Shown piece after piece: positions 32,488-40,848 of a stretch of 44,493 nt of DNA. Position numbers and translations under genes: made by a program. The DNA comes from SVTX01 sp964629615 (lineage in GTDB: Bacteria > Bacillota > Clostridia > Oscillospirales > CAG-272): NCBI GenBank assembly GCA_964629615.1, contig CAZVUD010000009.1, forward strand, positions 1-44,493, given 5' to 3'. Under the pieces are notes generated by a model, which did not search any database, was not told the origin of the DNA, and saw only the letters and a list, made by a program, of their open reading frames with translations. Each line of letters opens with the position of its first letter. Position 1 is the first letter of the stretch.

Positions 32488-35169
32488 ATGCAATACAAGG
32501 ACAGACCGCGCGGACTAAGCTCCGCAGAGGTCAGAATATCCCGTTCAAAGCACGGGAGCAATGTCATGTCAAAGAAAAAAAGAGAGGGATTTTTCAAAAA
32601 ACTGCTTAAAAATCTCGGAGATCCCGTTATAAAGATACTGCTCGGTGCACTTGTGATAAATCTTATATTTATGTTCAAGAGCGCAAACTATATCGAATGT
32701 ATAGGCATAGCAGTATCGGTATTTCTTGCGACATTTATATCAACACTGTCCGAGTGCGGCTCTGAGAGGGCGTTCGACCATCTGACGGGGGTCGGGGACA
32801 TGCAGAAGGTGAGAGCCTTAAGGGATGGTGAGATAAGTGCTGTTGACATATCGGATGTAGTTGTCGGGGATATAATAATGCTGTCGGCAGGAGAGATGAT
32901 ATGTGCGGACGGCGAGATTATAGATGGCAGTCTTACGGTGGACACCTCGTCTATGACGGGTGAGAGCTGTGAGTTCGAAAAAAGAGTGCGTATGCGCGAT
33001 GATGCGGATGATGACACCCCACATTCGCCTTACAGAGTGCACAGGGGGAGCACTATAATGTCGGGCGAGGGGATCATGAGGACTTGCGCTGTGGGTGATA
33101 AAACATCTCTTGGGAAAATATGCGAGGAGATACAGACAGAGCAAAGGGAGAGTCCGCTTAAGATAAGACTTGCAAGGCTTGCCTCACAGATCAGCCGACT
33201 TGGATATATTGCCGCCTTTTGCATTGCATTTATATATCTGTTTAACATATTTGTCATAGATTCTGGATTTGACATGGGTATAATCAAATATAAGCTTACA
33301 GATCTTGAATTTCTCATGTCCTCACTCTTTGGCGCACTGACGCTTGGACTTACCGTGATCGTGGTAGCTGTGCCCGAGGGACTGCCAATGATGATATCGG
33401 TGGTGTTATCTTCAAACACCAAAAGAATGCTGAAGGACAAGGTACTTGTAAAAAAGCCTGTCGGCATAGAATCGGCAGGCAGTATGAACATACTTTTCTG
33501 TGACAAGACAGGCACTTTGACCGAGGGGGTTATGTCTGTCGGGGATATATATACGGGAAATGGCGAAAGATACAGTGGCGCGTCCGACCTGCTTTCGCGC
33601 GCAGAGAAGATATATGAGAGCTATTTTTACGGATCTGTACTTAATACGAGTGCAGTCATAGGTGTTGAAAACGGCAAAAGGTGCCCGCTTGGCGGCAATG
33701 CCGCCGAGAGGGCACTTGCAGAGTCTGTGATACACTCAAGGGTGCTCAGTATGCCGCACACGGATGTAAGGCGTGTTCCGTTTGATAGCAAGCGGAAATA
33801 TTCCTATGCATGTGCAGATCTCGGTCACGGCAGGATTATTATGATAAAGGGCGCACCTGATATCCTTATGCCGCATGCCGTGCAATATATGGATGCGCGC
33901 GGTGACAGAGTAAGACTTGAGCGCGGACGCATGACGGATATACTTGATGAGCTTACCGCGTCAGGCAAAAGAGTGCTTATGATAAGCGAATGTACAGATA
34001 TGTCGGGCATGGAAAAATTGGAGCGCGGAATAATACCCGATCTCTGCCTTATATGCTTCGTTTTGCTGTCCGACAGGGTGAGAAGAGAAGCGTCAGGCTC
34101 GGTGCAAAAGCTTAAAGACGCAGGAATACAGACCGTAATGATAACAGGGGATAACAAGCAGACGGCTAAGAGCATAGCGCTTTCATGCGGTATCTGCAAC
34201 AATGACAACGATATCGTGATATCAAGTGCGGAAATGAGCAGAATGTCAGATATTGAGCTTAAGGCGATATTACCGCGCCTGTCGGTGGTAGCCCGTGCCT
34301 TGCCTACTGACAAGAGCCGCCTTGTACGAATTGCAGGCGAGCTTGATCTCGTCGTTGGAATGACGGGAGACGGTATAAATGATGCCCCTGCCTTAAAGGC
34401 GGCGGATGTTGGATTTGCCATGGGTAGCGGAACTCAGGTGGCAAAGGATGCAGGAGATATAGTCATACTTGACGATGACCTGTCGTCGGTGGTGAAGGCA
34501 GTGCATTACGGCAGAAATATATTCAAGAGTATACGCAAATTCATAAGCCTGCAGCTGCTTATGAACTTCTGCGCTGTGGGCGTATCGGTGATATGTCCGT
34601 TTCTTGGAATAGATTCGCCTGTCACGGTGGTGCAGATGCTTTGGATCAATATCATAATGGATACGCTCGGCGGACTTGCGTTTGCAGGGGAGGCACCGCT
34701 TGATTCGGATATGAAGGAAAGACCGAAGCGCCGCGACGAGCCTATACTTAACGGATACATGATAAACGAGATACTGCTTTCGGGCAGTGCTACGATCGCG
34801 CTGTGTATATGCTTCTTGAAGATCCCGAGGATAACGGGAATGTACAGATATGCTCCCGATAACATATATCTTCTGAGCGCATTTTTCGCCTTGTTTATAT
34901 TTGCATCCGTGTTTAATTGCTTTGGATGTCGCACGGACCGCCTGAAGCTGTTTTCAAATCTGTCGGGCAATCGCGGATTTGTGTTTATAATGTCACTTGT
35001 GCTTGTAATACAGATATTGTTCGTGTATCTCGGCGGTCAGGCACTGCGGACAGCGCCGCTGACATTGCGCGAGCTGCTTTGCGTGTTTTTGCTGTCGCTT
35101 ACCGTCATTCCTGCAGAATTTTGTCGCAAGCTTCTGTACAGATGTTTTTTCGGAAAAAAGGGATATTGA
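32488..35169 (+). CDS. Calcium-type P-type ATPase (P2 class)
   Basis: Cation-pumping ATPase, 893 residues. The N-terminal TM pair follows a cytosolic segment beginning RGLSSAEV. The actuator domain has SMTGES, TM4 has VAVPEGLP (the ion-binding Pro-Glu motif of Ca2+ pumps), phosphorylation Asp339 lies in DKTGTLT, and MITGDNKQTA and VGMTGDGINDAPALKAADVG form the hinge. Helices M5-M6 contain MLWINIIMDTLGGLAFAGEAP, matching PMCA/SERCA-like pumps. Ca2+ export is the likely role. TTGGAGGAATT precedes the ATG. It stands between two terminators, so it is a single-gene unit. Confidence 0.9.
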   Translation: MQYKDRPRGLSSAEVRISRSKHGSNVMSKKKREGFFKKLLKNLGDPVIKILLGALVINLIFMFKSANYIECIGIAVSVFLATFISTLSECGSERAFDHLTGVGDMQKVRALRDGEISAVDISDVVVGDIIMLSAGEMICADGEIIDGSLTVDTSSMTGESCEFEKRVRMRDDADDDTPHSPYRVHRGSTIMSGEGIMRTCAVGDKTSLGKICEEIQTEQRESPLKIRLARLASQISRLGYIAAFCIAFIYLFNIFVIDSGFDMGIIKYKLTDLEFLMSSLFGALTLGLTVIVVAVPEGLPMMISVVLSSNTKRMLKDKVLVKKPVGIESAGSMNILFCDKTGTLTEGVMSVGDIYTGNGERYSGASDLLSRAEKIYESYFYGSVLNTSAVIGVENGKRCPLGGNAAERALAESVIHSRVLSMPHTDVRRVPFDSKRKYSYACADLGHGRIIMIKGAPDILMPHAVQYMDARGDRVRLERGRMTDILDELTASGKRVLMISECTDMSGMEKLERGIIPDLCLICFVLLSDRVRREASGSVQKLKDAGIQTVMITGDNKQTAKSIALSCGICNNDNDIVISSAEMSRMSDIELKAILPRLSVVARALPTDKSRLVRIAGELDLVVGMTGDGINDAPALKAADVGFAMGSGTQVAKDAGDIVILDDDLSSVVKAVHYGRNIFKSIRKFISLQLLMNFCAVGVSVICPFLGIDSPVTVVQMLWINIIMDTLGGLAFAGEAPLDSDMKERPKRRDEPILNGYMINEILLSGSATIALCICFLKIPRITGMYRYAPDNIYLLSAFFALFIFASVFNCFGCRTDRLKLFSNLSGNRGFVFIMSLVLVIQILFVYLGGQALRTAPLTLRELLCVFLLSLTVIPAEFCRKLLYRCFFGKKGY

Positions 35170-35174
35170 TGCTT

Positions 35175-35203
35175 TGCACGGCGGTGCATGTCACCGCCGT
35201 GCA
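35175..35203 (+). terminator. Terminator-like hairpin after the P-type ATPase
   Basis: A 12-bp GC-rich perfect stem (35175-35186 with 35192-35203) with a 5-base loop; the T tract is poor. The rest of the gap to 35348 is AT-rich and shows no gene. Confidence 0.65.
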
Positions 35204-35348
35204 TTGTGCTTTATATTGTCATAATAAGAAAGGGAACAAGTGTGCAAATGGTGCGGATGGTCTGCAGATAAACCGAGTATCATATGCATATCGCTTTTAT
35301 AATGTCTTCTTTAATATTGTATATTCTCAAATATTAACACAATTGTAC

Positions 35349-35377
35349 TTGACAAATACATAATGATTTGTTAGAAT
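35349..35377 (+). promoter_or_regulatory. sigma-A promoter of the HD protein-deoD-cdd unit
   Basis: TTGACA (35349-35354), 17-bp spacer, TAGAAT (35372-35377). Start site about 35 bases before the ATG. Confidence 0.83.
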
Positions 35378-35417
35378 ATATATGAATTTGTAAAATGCAC
35401 GAAAGGTACGGAAAAAT

Positions 35418-36008
35418 ATGACTCCGAAGGAAAGATTTCTTGAGATATTCAACGAAAAGATAAACAGAGAGGGCGCAGATAAGCTCTTGGCTTACCTTTT
35501 GTCAGATGCGTGCGATTTCTTTACCGCACCTGCCAGCACGAGATTTCACGGCAACTATGAGGGCGGACTTTGCGAGCACAGCTTAAATGTGTACGATTGC
35601 CTTTGCGATATACTTTCGCGCCCAAGGATAAAGGAGCAGTACGGTGTGTCATATTCCGAGGAGAGCATTGCAATAGCGGCTCTTTTGCACGATGTATGCA
35701 AGACCAATTTTTATAAGGTGAGCTTCCGCAACGTTAAAAATCCCGAGGGCAGATGGGAGAGCGTTCCTTATTATACGATAGATGATACACTTCCTTACGG
35801 TCATGGAGAGAAGTCTGTATATATAGTATCAGGATATATGCGCCTCACTCGCGATGAAGCGTTTGCCATCAGATACCATATGGGATTTTCGGGAAATGAC
35901 GACCCGGGCAATGTTGGTAAGGCTATGGAGATGTTCCCGCTTGCATTCTTCCTTCACTGTGCAGATTCAGAGGCGGCGTACTTCATGGAAGAGACCGTTA
36001 AGAATTGA
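35418..36008 (+). CDS. HD-domain protein (putative metal-dependent phosphohydrolase)
   Basis: 196 residues. The HD fold is indicated by an early His in GGLCEHSLNVYDCL, the defining His-Asp pair in IAALLHDVCKTNFYK, a later His in YGHGEKSVYIV and an Asp in FFLHCADSEAAYF. HD proteins hydrolyse nucleotides, cyclic nucleotides or RNA ends; similar short proteins occur in clostridia and their phages. Its position before the nucleoside salvage genes deoD and cdd (70 bases, no terminator) suggests a nucleotide substrate, but this is inference. GAAAGG lies about 10 bases before the ATG. Confidence 0.82.
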   Translation: MTPKERFLEIFNEKINREGADKLLAYLLSDACDFFTAPASTRFHGNYEGGLCEHSLNVYDCLCDILSRPRIKEQYGVSYSEESIAIAALLHDVCKTNFYKVSFRNVKNPEGRWESVPYYTIDDTLPYGHGEKSVYIVSGYMRLTRDEAFAIRYHMGFSGNDDPGNVGKAMEMFPLAFFLHCADSEAAYFMEETVKN

Positions 36009-36021
36009 CATGCAATGTCAA
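36005..36021. repeat. Perfect palindrome at the HD gene stop codon
   Basis: TTGACAT-GCA-ATGTCAA: 7-bp perfect arms around three bases, overlapping the HD gene stop and 57 bases before deoD. It reads TTGACA on both strands but has no matching -10 element. Its role is unknown. Confidence 0.4.
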
Positions 36022-36077
36022 TAATACACTTCAGGATAAATAAAAATAAATATATTTAAATACAAGGAGATTTTATC

Positions 36078-36797
36078 ATGGCAACACCTCACAATATTGC
36101 AAGACCAGAAGATATAGCAAAGACCGTGCTTATGCCCGGTGACCCCCTTCGTTCAAAATTTATAGCAGAGAATTTTCTTGAGTCGCCTGTGCTTTTCAAT
36201 AACGTAAGAGGCATACAGGGATATACGGGCATGTACAAGGGTACACGCGTTTCGGTAATGGCAAGTGGTATGGGCATGCCTTCCATGGGTATATACAGCT
36301 ACGAGCTTTTCAACTTTTTCGGAGTTGAAAATATCATGAGAATAGGCTCTGTCGGAGCTATGAGAGAGGACATCAAGGTAAGGGAAGTAATACTCGGTAT
36401 GGGTGCGTGCACCGATTCAAGCTACGGCGAGCAGTTCCATCTCCCGGGCGTATATGCTCCCATTGCGGATTTTGACCTTCTCTGCGCCGCAGTAAACGAG
36501 GCAAAGAAGCTTGGCTCAAAATATCATGTAGGTAACATCCTTTCGTCCGACAGATTTTATGACGATGCGCAGGATGACAACAAGAAGTGGTACAAGATGG
36601 GTGTGCTTGGCTGTGAGATGGAGGCTGCGGCTCTTTATATGAACGCGGCAAGAGCAAATAAGAGAGCTCTTACCATATGCACGGTATCCAATAACCTTAT
36701 CACAGGCGAGCAGATAAGCGCTGAGGATATTCAAAATACATTCACGGAAATGATGGAGATCGCGCTCAACACCGCGGTCGCTATGGATAACAAATAA
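36078..36797 (+). CDS. deoD: Purine nucleoside phosphorylase, DeoD type
   Basis: Splits purine (deoxy)nucleosides with phosphate into base and (deoxy)ribose-1-phosphate. 239 residues, normal for the hexameric class. MPGDPLRSKFIAENFL carries phosphate-binding residues, MRIGSVGAM follows, and GCEMEAAALY holds the ribose-binding Glu. The catalytic position equal to Asp204 of E. coli DeoD is Asn205 counting Met (TVSNNLITGE instead of TVSDH), which may shift preference toward 6-oxopurines or lower activity. AAGGAG precedes the ATG. It is followed by cdd four bases after its stop, so it belongs to a nucleoside salvage operon. Confidence 0.92.
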   Translation: MATPHNIARPEDIAKTVLMPGDPLRSKFIAENFLESPVLFNNVRGIQGYTGMYKGTRVSVMASGMGMPSMGIYSYELFNFFGVENIMRIGSVGAMREDIKVREVILGMGACTDSSYGEQFHLPGVYAPIADFDLLCAAVNEAKKLGSKYHVGNILSSDRFYDDAQDDNKKWYKMGVLGCEMEAAALYMNAARANKRALTICTVSNNLITGEQISAEDIQNTFTEMMEIALNTAVAMDNK

Positions 36798-36801
36798 TAG
36801 C

Positions 36802-37218
36802 ATGATAAGCAATGAAATGAAAAAAAGGCTTACCGACATGGCGGTAAGCGCAAGCGAAAGATCATACTCTCCCTATTCGGGCTTTTGCGTTGGAGCGGCG
36901 CTCCTTTGCCGCGACGGTACTGTATATGAGGGAACTAATGTTGAAAATTCCTCATACGGATGCGCAAACTGTGCCGAGCGCACTGCTTTTTTCACGGCAG
37001 TGGCAAACGGGCACAGAGAATTTGACGCAATATCCATCGTTGGTCATAAGCGCGGAGAGGATATAAGCGAGATATGCGCTCCTTGCGGAATATGCAGGCA
37101 GGTAATGAGCGAATTTTGCTCTGATGAATTTCTCATATTGCTGTACGACGGACAAAATATAACTGAATATAAGCTGTCAGAAATATTGCCGCTGGCATTT
37201 GACAAGGACATGCTTTAA
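36802..37218 (+). CDS. cdd: Cytidine deaminase
   Basis: Converts cytidine and deoxycytidine to uridine derivatives. 138 residues, the short homotetrameric class. Zinc site: Cys in CANCAER (with catalytic Glu) and the pair in PCGICRQ. Substrate motif: GTNVENSSYG. The gene starts four bases after deoD with no strong ribosome site, so translation is probably coupled to deoD. It ends at an intrinsic terminator whose distal arm also encodes the C-terminus of the opposite gene. Confidence 0.93.
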   Translation: MISNEMKKRLTDMAVSASERSYSPYSGFCVGAALLCRDGTVYEGTNVENSSYGCANCAERTAFFTAVANGHREFDAISIVGHKRGEDISEICAPCGICRQVMSEFCSDEFLILLYDGQNITEYKLSEILPLAFDKDML

Positions 37219-37221
37219 AAA

Positions 37222-37257
37222 ACAAAAGCAGAATGTCAATTCTGCTTTTGTACACTT
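37222..37257 (+). terminator. Terminator of cdd, overlapping the 3' end of the minus-strand gene
   Basis: A 13-bp perfect stem (37222-37234 with 37239-37251) with a 4-base loop and a T-rich arm; the downstream arm lies inside the small protein gene ending at 37236. On the minus strand the A/T arms would end that transcript too. Confidence 0.85.
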
Positions 37258-37427
37258 TTATATTCGTCGTAAAACCTGTAATACGGGCAGCTTTGTGTGT
37301 TCCTGCCCAAAAAATCCAGCATTTCATCCTCATCGAGGGATATATTGCAGACATTTTCGCCGTATTCCTCGTCGAAATCATAGAATTCACAGCTTTCACA
37401 GTTTGATACCTTCTTTTTGTCGGACAT
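37236..37427 (-). CDS. Small four-cysteine protein of a clostridial family
   Basis: 63 residues. Cys residues at C10-x2-C13, C27 and C47 could bind one zinc; the middle is acidic (DEEYGENV, LDEDEMLDFLG). From memory this resembles a conserved small family of unknown function in clostridia, probably catalogued as DUF6472 (pattern CESC..Y.YDEEY...C...LDEDE...CPYYR..DEY). GAGGTGAGTAC precedes the ATG and a near-consensus promoter (37463-37491) supports expression. Its last codons and stop form one arm of the cdd terminator. Function unknown. Confidence 0.82.
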   Translation of the reverse strand: MSDKKKVSNCESCEFYDFDEEYGENVCNISLDEDEMLDFLGRNTQSCPYYRFYDEYKSVQKQN

Positions 37428-37462
37428 GTACTCACCTCTATAAAACTCTTTTGTATATCCAT

Positions 37463-37491
37463 ATTATATCAAAAATGCGACCGTGAGTCAA
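37463..37491 (-). promoter_or_regulatory. sigma-A promoter of the small four-cysteine protein
   Basis: Minus strand TTGACT (37491-37486), 17-bp spacer, TATAAT (37468-37463). Confidence 0.86.
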
Positions 37492-37533
37492 TAGCTGTGA
37501 AAAAATTATATGCCTACGGAGGTGATTTCAGAA

Positions 37534-38049
37534 TTGATCGCCAAACAGAATAAAGAAAAAAAGATGCGTATCGTAAGAGCTTTGCTCATGTCCATACTTG
37601 TCTGCACTGTCATGGGAATGTCATACTCATTCTTTTGCAATGGATTTGCAGAGATCATAAACAGGATAGAGCAGTCTACGAATGATATGGAAAATAACCT
37701 ATGGGTAGTAAGGCATCTCGGAAATATATTTCCGTGTGTCATAATATCCATTTTACAGCTGTTTGTATATTCATATGAGAAAAACAAGATAATGGCGGCA
37801 AGAGAGGGCATTTTTGAAACTCTGGTGTTGTGTATTTTTACATACGGATGTATGCTTCCGTATACCATGTATGACACAAGACTTGGTGAGATGGCATCTT
37901 TTGCGTCGCTTGGTGACAGCGGACTTTGGTTTGCAACACAGCTCATACCTCTGATAGCCCTCCTGCTTTATTACAGTCAGAGAAAAAAGACACTTCTGTC
38001 AGAGAGAGAACAGGAGATGCAGGATGTGTGTGAGGCAGTTACGAAATAA
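37534..38049 (+). CDS. Predicted four-helix membrane protein of unknown function
   Basis: Not confidently recognised; it loosely resembles DUF2798-type membrane proteins. The frame opens at ATG 37510, but no ribosome site precedes that codon. Inside the frame, GGAGGTGA (37518-37525), a near-complete anti-16S match, sits 8 bases before TTG 37534, so I take TTG as the start (171 aa). Four hydrophobic segments lie near MSILVCTVMGMSYSFF, FPCVIISILQLFVY, LVLCIFTYGCMLPY and LWFATQLIPLIALLL, with charged cytoplasmic ends. It precedes an LRR lipoprotein by 20 bases and may be co-transcribed with it. No promoter was identified. Confidence 0.75.
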   Translation: MIAKQNKEKKMRIVRALLMSILVCTVMGMSYSFFCNGFAEIINRIEQSTNDMENNLWVVRHLGNIFPCVIISILQLFVYSYEKNKIMAAREGIFETLVLCIFTYGCMLPYTMYDTRLGEMASFASLGDSGLWFATQLIPLIALLLYYSQRKKTLLSEREQEMQDVCEAVTK

Positions 38050-38069
38050 AAATAAAAAGGATTAAACAA

Positions 38070-39485
38070 ATGGCGTTAAGCAAAGGATCAAGGATAGTAT
38101 GTATCCTCTCTGTCACGCTCATGCTCTTTGGATGCTCAAAGGGCAAGGAGGATTTTATTGACAGAGGAAACTACACCCCTCCGAATTACTCTGTAAGTGA
38201 TGAGGAGAATAATGAGCTGTTATCAAAATACAATAAGCATAAGGAAAATGCGGAGCTTGCATTCAAGACATACAGTGAGTGCGAGGCGTCTTGCTTTGAA
38301 TACAGTGTAAATAGTGACGGCATATGTATAGATAAATATATAGGCGGATCGTCTATTGTCGTGATACCGGAGCGTATTGACGGATCTTCTGTCAACAAGA
38401 TAGGCGACAGAGCCTTTGAGGGGTCTGACGTCGTTGCGGTGTATGTGCCTGACAGCGTTGAGATAATGGGCTTTGGCGTGTTTGATGCGTGCAAGAGCTT
38501 AAGAACTCTCCGTATACCGTTTATCGGGGACGGCAAGGATAATAAAAACGGCGGATATATATTCGGCGCTTCGGAATATGCCTCAAACGGCGTAAATGTG
38601 CCGGGATCGCTCACCATGATAATTTTGGGCGATGCGACAAATGTCATATACGAGAACGCTTTTTACGGATTTAAGAGCCTTGAGGCGGTGGTATTGCCCG
38701 AGAGCGTTAAATACATTGAGAAATTTGCATTCAGCGATTGCAGATCTCTTGTGTATATCAGCCTTCCCAAAAAGCTTTACGAAATAGAGGAATATGCATT
38801 TGAAAATTGCAGCTCACTCTATATATTGGATATACCGAGCAGTGTTGAGAGCATAGGGCTTGGCGCGTTTATGAACTGCTCGTCATTAAAGCATATGTCT
38901 GTTCCGTTCGTGGGACAGTCGAGAGATGATAACAGATTTTTCGGCTATATATTCGGCTCTGAAAGCAGGGAATGGAATTCTTCATTCGTGCCGCAGTCCC
39001 TCACACATATAAAAATCGAGGGCGACAGCATAGACACCAAAGCGTTTTTTGATTGCCCATATATTTTGAGCGTCGATATAGCACTATTCGGCGATATCGG
39101 AATATCAGCCTTTGAGGACTGCGTGTCACTCAGAGAAGTAAGTATCGGGCAAAATGTGGAGAATATATGCGAGGAGGCTTTTGATGGCTGTATATCGCTT
39201 GAGAGCATTACATTCAAAGAAGGCTCTGCCCTTGAAAAAATATATATGCAAGCATTTATGAATTGTAAGAGCCTCAAAGAGATCTGCTTGCCCGAGAGCC
39301 TGAAGCATATAGGAAGATCGGCATTTTACGGATGTGCATCGCTTGAGAGCATCAGCGCATCATCGATAGAAAAGATCGAGGCATTTGCCTTTGGCAAATG
39401 CGCGAATATAAAAAATGTAAACGGAATAAATAAAAGCTGTATCGAGCAGGAAGGTAATCAGTCTGTAATATCAGCTTTAGAATAA
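38070..39485 (+). CDS. BspA-like LRR lipoprotein
   Basis: 471-residue surface lipoprotein. The signal peptide ends in lipobox LFGC (Cys22). A charged helical stretch (ENNELLSKYNKHKENAELAFKTYSE) separates it from about a dozen LRR_5-type units (VNKIGDRAFEGSD, VKYIEKFAFSDCRSLVYISLP, LYEIEEYAFENCSSLYILDIP, VESIGLGAFMNC). Two longer insertions contain a GYIFG motif each (GGYIFGASEYASN, FFGYIFGSESREWN), suggesting an internal duplication of an LRR block. AAAAGGA precedes the ATG. It is followed only 17 bases later by metY with no terminator, an odd link between a surface protein and methionine synthesis. Confidence 0.87.
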   Translation: MALSKGSRIVCILSVTLMLFGCSKGKEDFIDRGNYTPPNYSVSDEENNELLSKYNKHKENAELAFKTYSECEASCFEYSVNSDGICIDKYIGGSSIVVIPERIDGSSVNKIGDRAFEGSDVVAVYVPDSVEIMGFGVFDACKSLRTLRIPFIGDGKDNKNGGYIFGASEYASNGVNVPGSLTMIILGDATNVIYENAFYGFKSLEAVVLPESVKYIEKFAFSDCRSLVYISLPKKLYEIEEYAFENCSSLYILDIPSSVESIGLGAFMNCSSLKHMSVPFVGQSRDDNRFFGYIFGSESREWNSSFVPQSLTHIKIEGDSIDTKAFFDCPYILSVDIALFGDIGISAFEDCVSLREVSIGQNVENICEEAFDGCISLESITFKEGSALEKIYMQAFMNCKSLKEICLPESLKHIGRSAFYGCASLESISASSIEKIEAFAFGKCANIKNVNGINKSCIEQEGNQSVISALE

Positions 39486-39502
39486 AGAGAGGTACAAATT
39501 AT

Positions 39503-40783
39503 ATGTCAAACTACAAAATAGAAACAAAGTGTGTTCAGGGCGGCTACACTCCCGGAAACGGCGAGCCCAGACAGATCCCGATAATACAGAGCACTACCTT
39601 CAAATATGCTACGAGCGAGGATATGGGTAAGCTCTTTGACCTTGAAGCATCTGGATATTTCTATTCCAGACTTCAGAATCCCACAAACGATTCCGTAGCG
39701 GCAAAGATATGCGATATGGAGGGCGGAAGCGCGGCTATGCTCACTTCATCGGGACAGGCTGCCAACTTCTTTGCTATATTCAATATCGCGTCATGCGGAG
39801 ATCATGTAGTATGCTCTTCAAGCATATACGGCGGTACATTCAACCTTTTCTCCGTAACCCTCAAGAGAATGGGAGTTGATTTTACATTCGTTTCTCCCGA
39901 CTGCACAGAGGAAGAGCTTTGCGCGGCATTCAAGGAAAACACCAAGGCTGTGTTCGGCGAGACCATAGCAAACCCTGCACTTACCGTGCTTGATATAGAA
40001 AAGTTTGCAAAAGCCGCACACGATCACGGCGTTCCGCTCATTATAGATAACACATTTGCAACACCTGTAAACTGCCGTCCATTTGAGTGGGGTGCGGATA
40101 TAGTTACTCATTCCACAACTAAGTATATGGACGGTCACGGCGCGGCTGTGGGCGGATGCATAGTTGATTCGGGTAAGTTTGACTGGACAAGATACCCCGA
40201 TAAGTTCCCCGGACTTTGCACTCCCGATGAGAGCTACCACGGCATAGTTTATACTGAGAGATTCGGAATTGGCGGCGCATATATCACAAAGGCAACTGCA
40301 CAGCTTATGAGAGACCTCGGATCTATACAGGCTCCGCAGAATGCATTTATACTCAACCTCGGTCTTGAGAGCCTCCATGTAAGAATGAAGCGCCATTGCG
40401 AGAACGGACTTGCTGTTGCAAGATATCTCGCGTCTGACGACCGCATTGCATGGGTAAGCTATCCCTCACTTGAAGGCGATAAGTACTACAGCCTTGCTAA
40501 GAAGTATATGCCTAACGGCACTTGCGGCGTTGTAAGCTTTGGTATCAAGGGCGGCAGAGCTGCGGCTGAGAAGTTTATGAAGAATCTTAAGATCGCTGCT
40601 ATCGAAACACATGTAGCTGATGCAAGAACATGCTGTCTGCATCCGGCAAGCTCAACTCACAGACAGATGACAGATGATGAGCTTATCGCCGCAGGTGTAG
40701 GACCTGATCTTGTAAGAATGTCCTGCGGAATTGAAAATGCAGAGGATCTTATTGCTGATATAAAGCAGGCTCTTGAGGCTTAA
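39503..40783 (+). CDS. metY: O-acetylhomoserine sulfhydrylase (aminocarboxypropyltransferase)
   Basis: PLP enzyme that makes homocysteine from O-acetylhomoserine and sulfide. 426 residues, as usual for MetY rather than the shorter MetB/MetC. The PLP site contains TSSGQAANFFAI, YGGTFNLF and the Schiff-base Lys near residue 207 in THSTTKYMDGHG. NRLQNPTND-type text near the N-terminus (YSRLQNPTNDSV) is the substrate loop. AGAGAGG precedes the ATG. With metA downstream it forms the direct-sulfhydrylation branch of methionine synthesis. No SAM riboswitch or T-box was found upstream. Confidence 0.93.
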   Translation: MSNYKIETKCVQGGYTPGNGEPRQIPIIQSTTFKYATSEDMGKLFDLEASGYFYSRLQNPTNDSVAAKICDMEGGSAAMLTSSGQAANFFAIFNIASCGDHVVCSSSIYGGTFNLFSVTLKRMGVDFTFVSPDCTEEELCAAFKENTKAVFGETIANPALTVLDIEKFAKAAHDHGVPLIIDNTFATPVNCRPFEWGADIVTHSTTKYMDGHGAAVGGCIVDSGKFDWTRYPDKFPGLCTPDESYHGIVYTERFGIGGAYITKATAQLMRDLGSIQAPQNAFILNLGLESLHVRMKRHCENGLAVARYLASDDRIAWVSYPSLEGDKYYSLAKKYMPNGTCGVVSFGIKGGRAAAEKFMKNLKIAAIETHVADARTCCLHPASSTHRQMTDDELIAAGVGPDLVRMSCGIENAEDLIADIKQALEA

Positions 40784-40848
40784 GACAAGGGCGCGATTTA
40801 AAAGAGCCGATGCTTTGGCATCTGCCACAAAAAAGAGAGGGAGAGTTT

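Noticed and set aside
33825..34421. 198-codon minus-strand frame opposite the P-type ATPase
   Set aside because: Antisense shadow over the DKTGT-to-hinge region of a well-conserved ATPase; Ser/Ile-rich low-complexity product.
39486..40848. SAM riboswitch or T-box controlling metY/metA
   Set aside because: The gaps are 17 and 65 bases; neither can hold such a structure.
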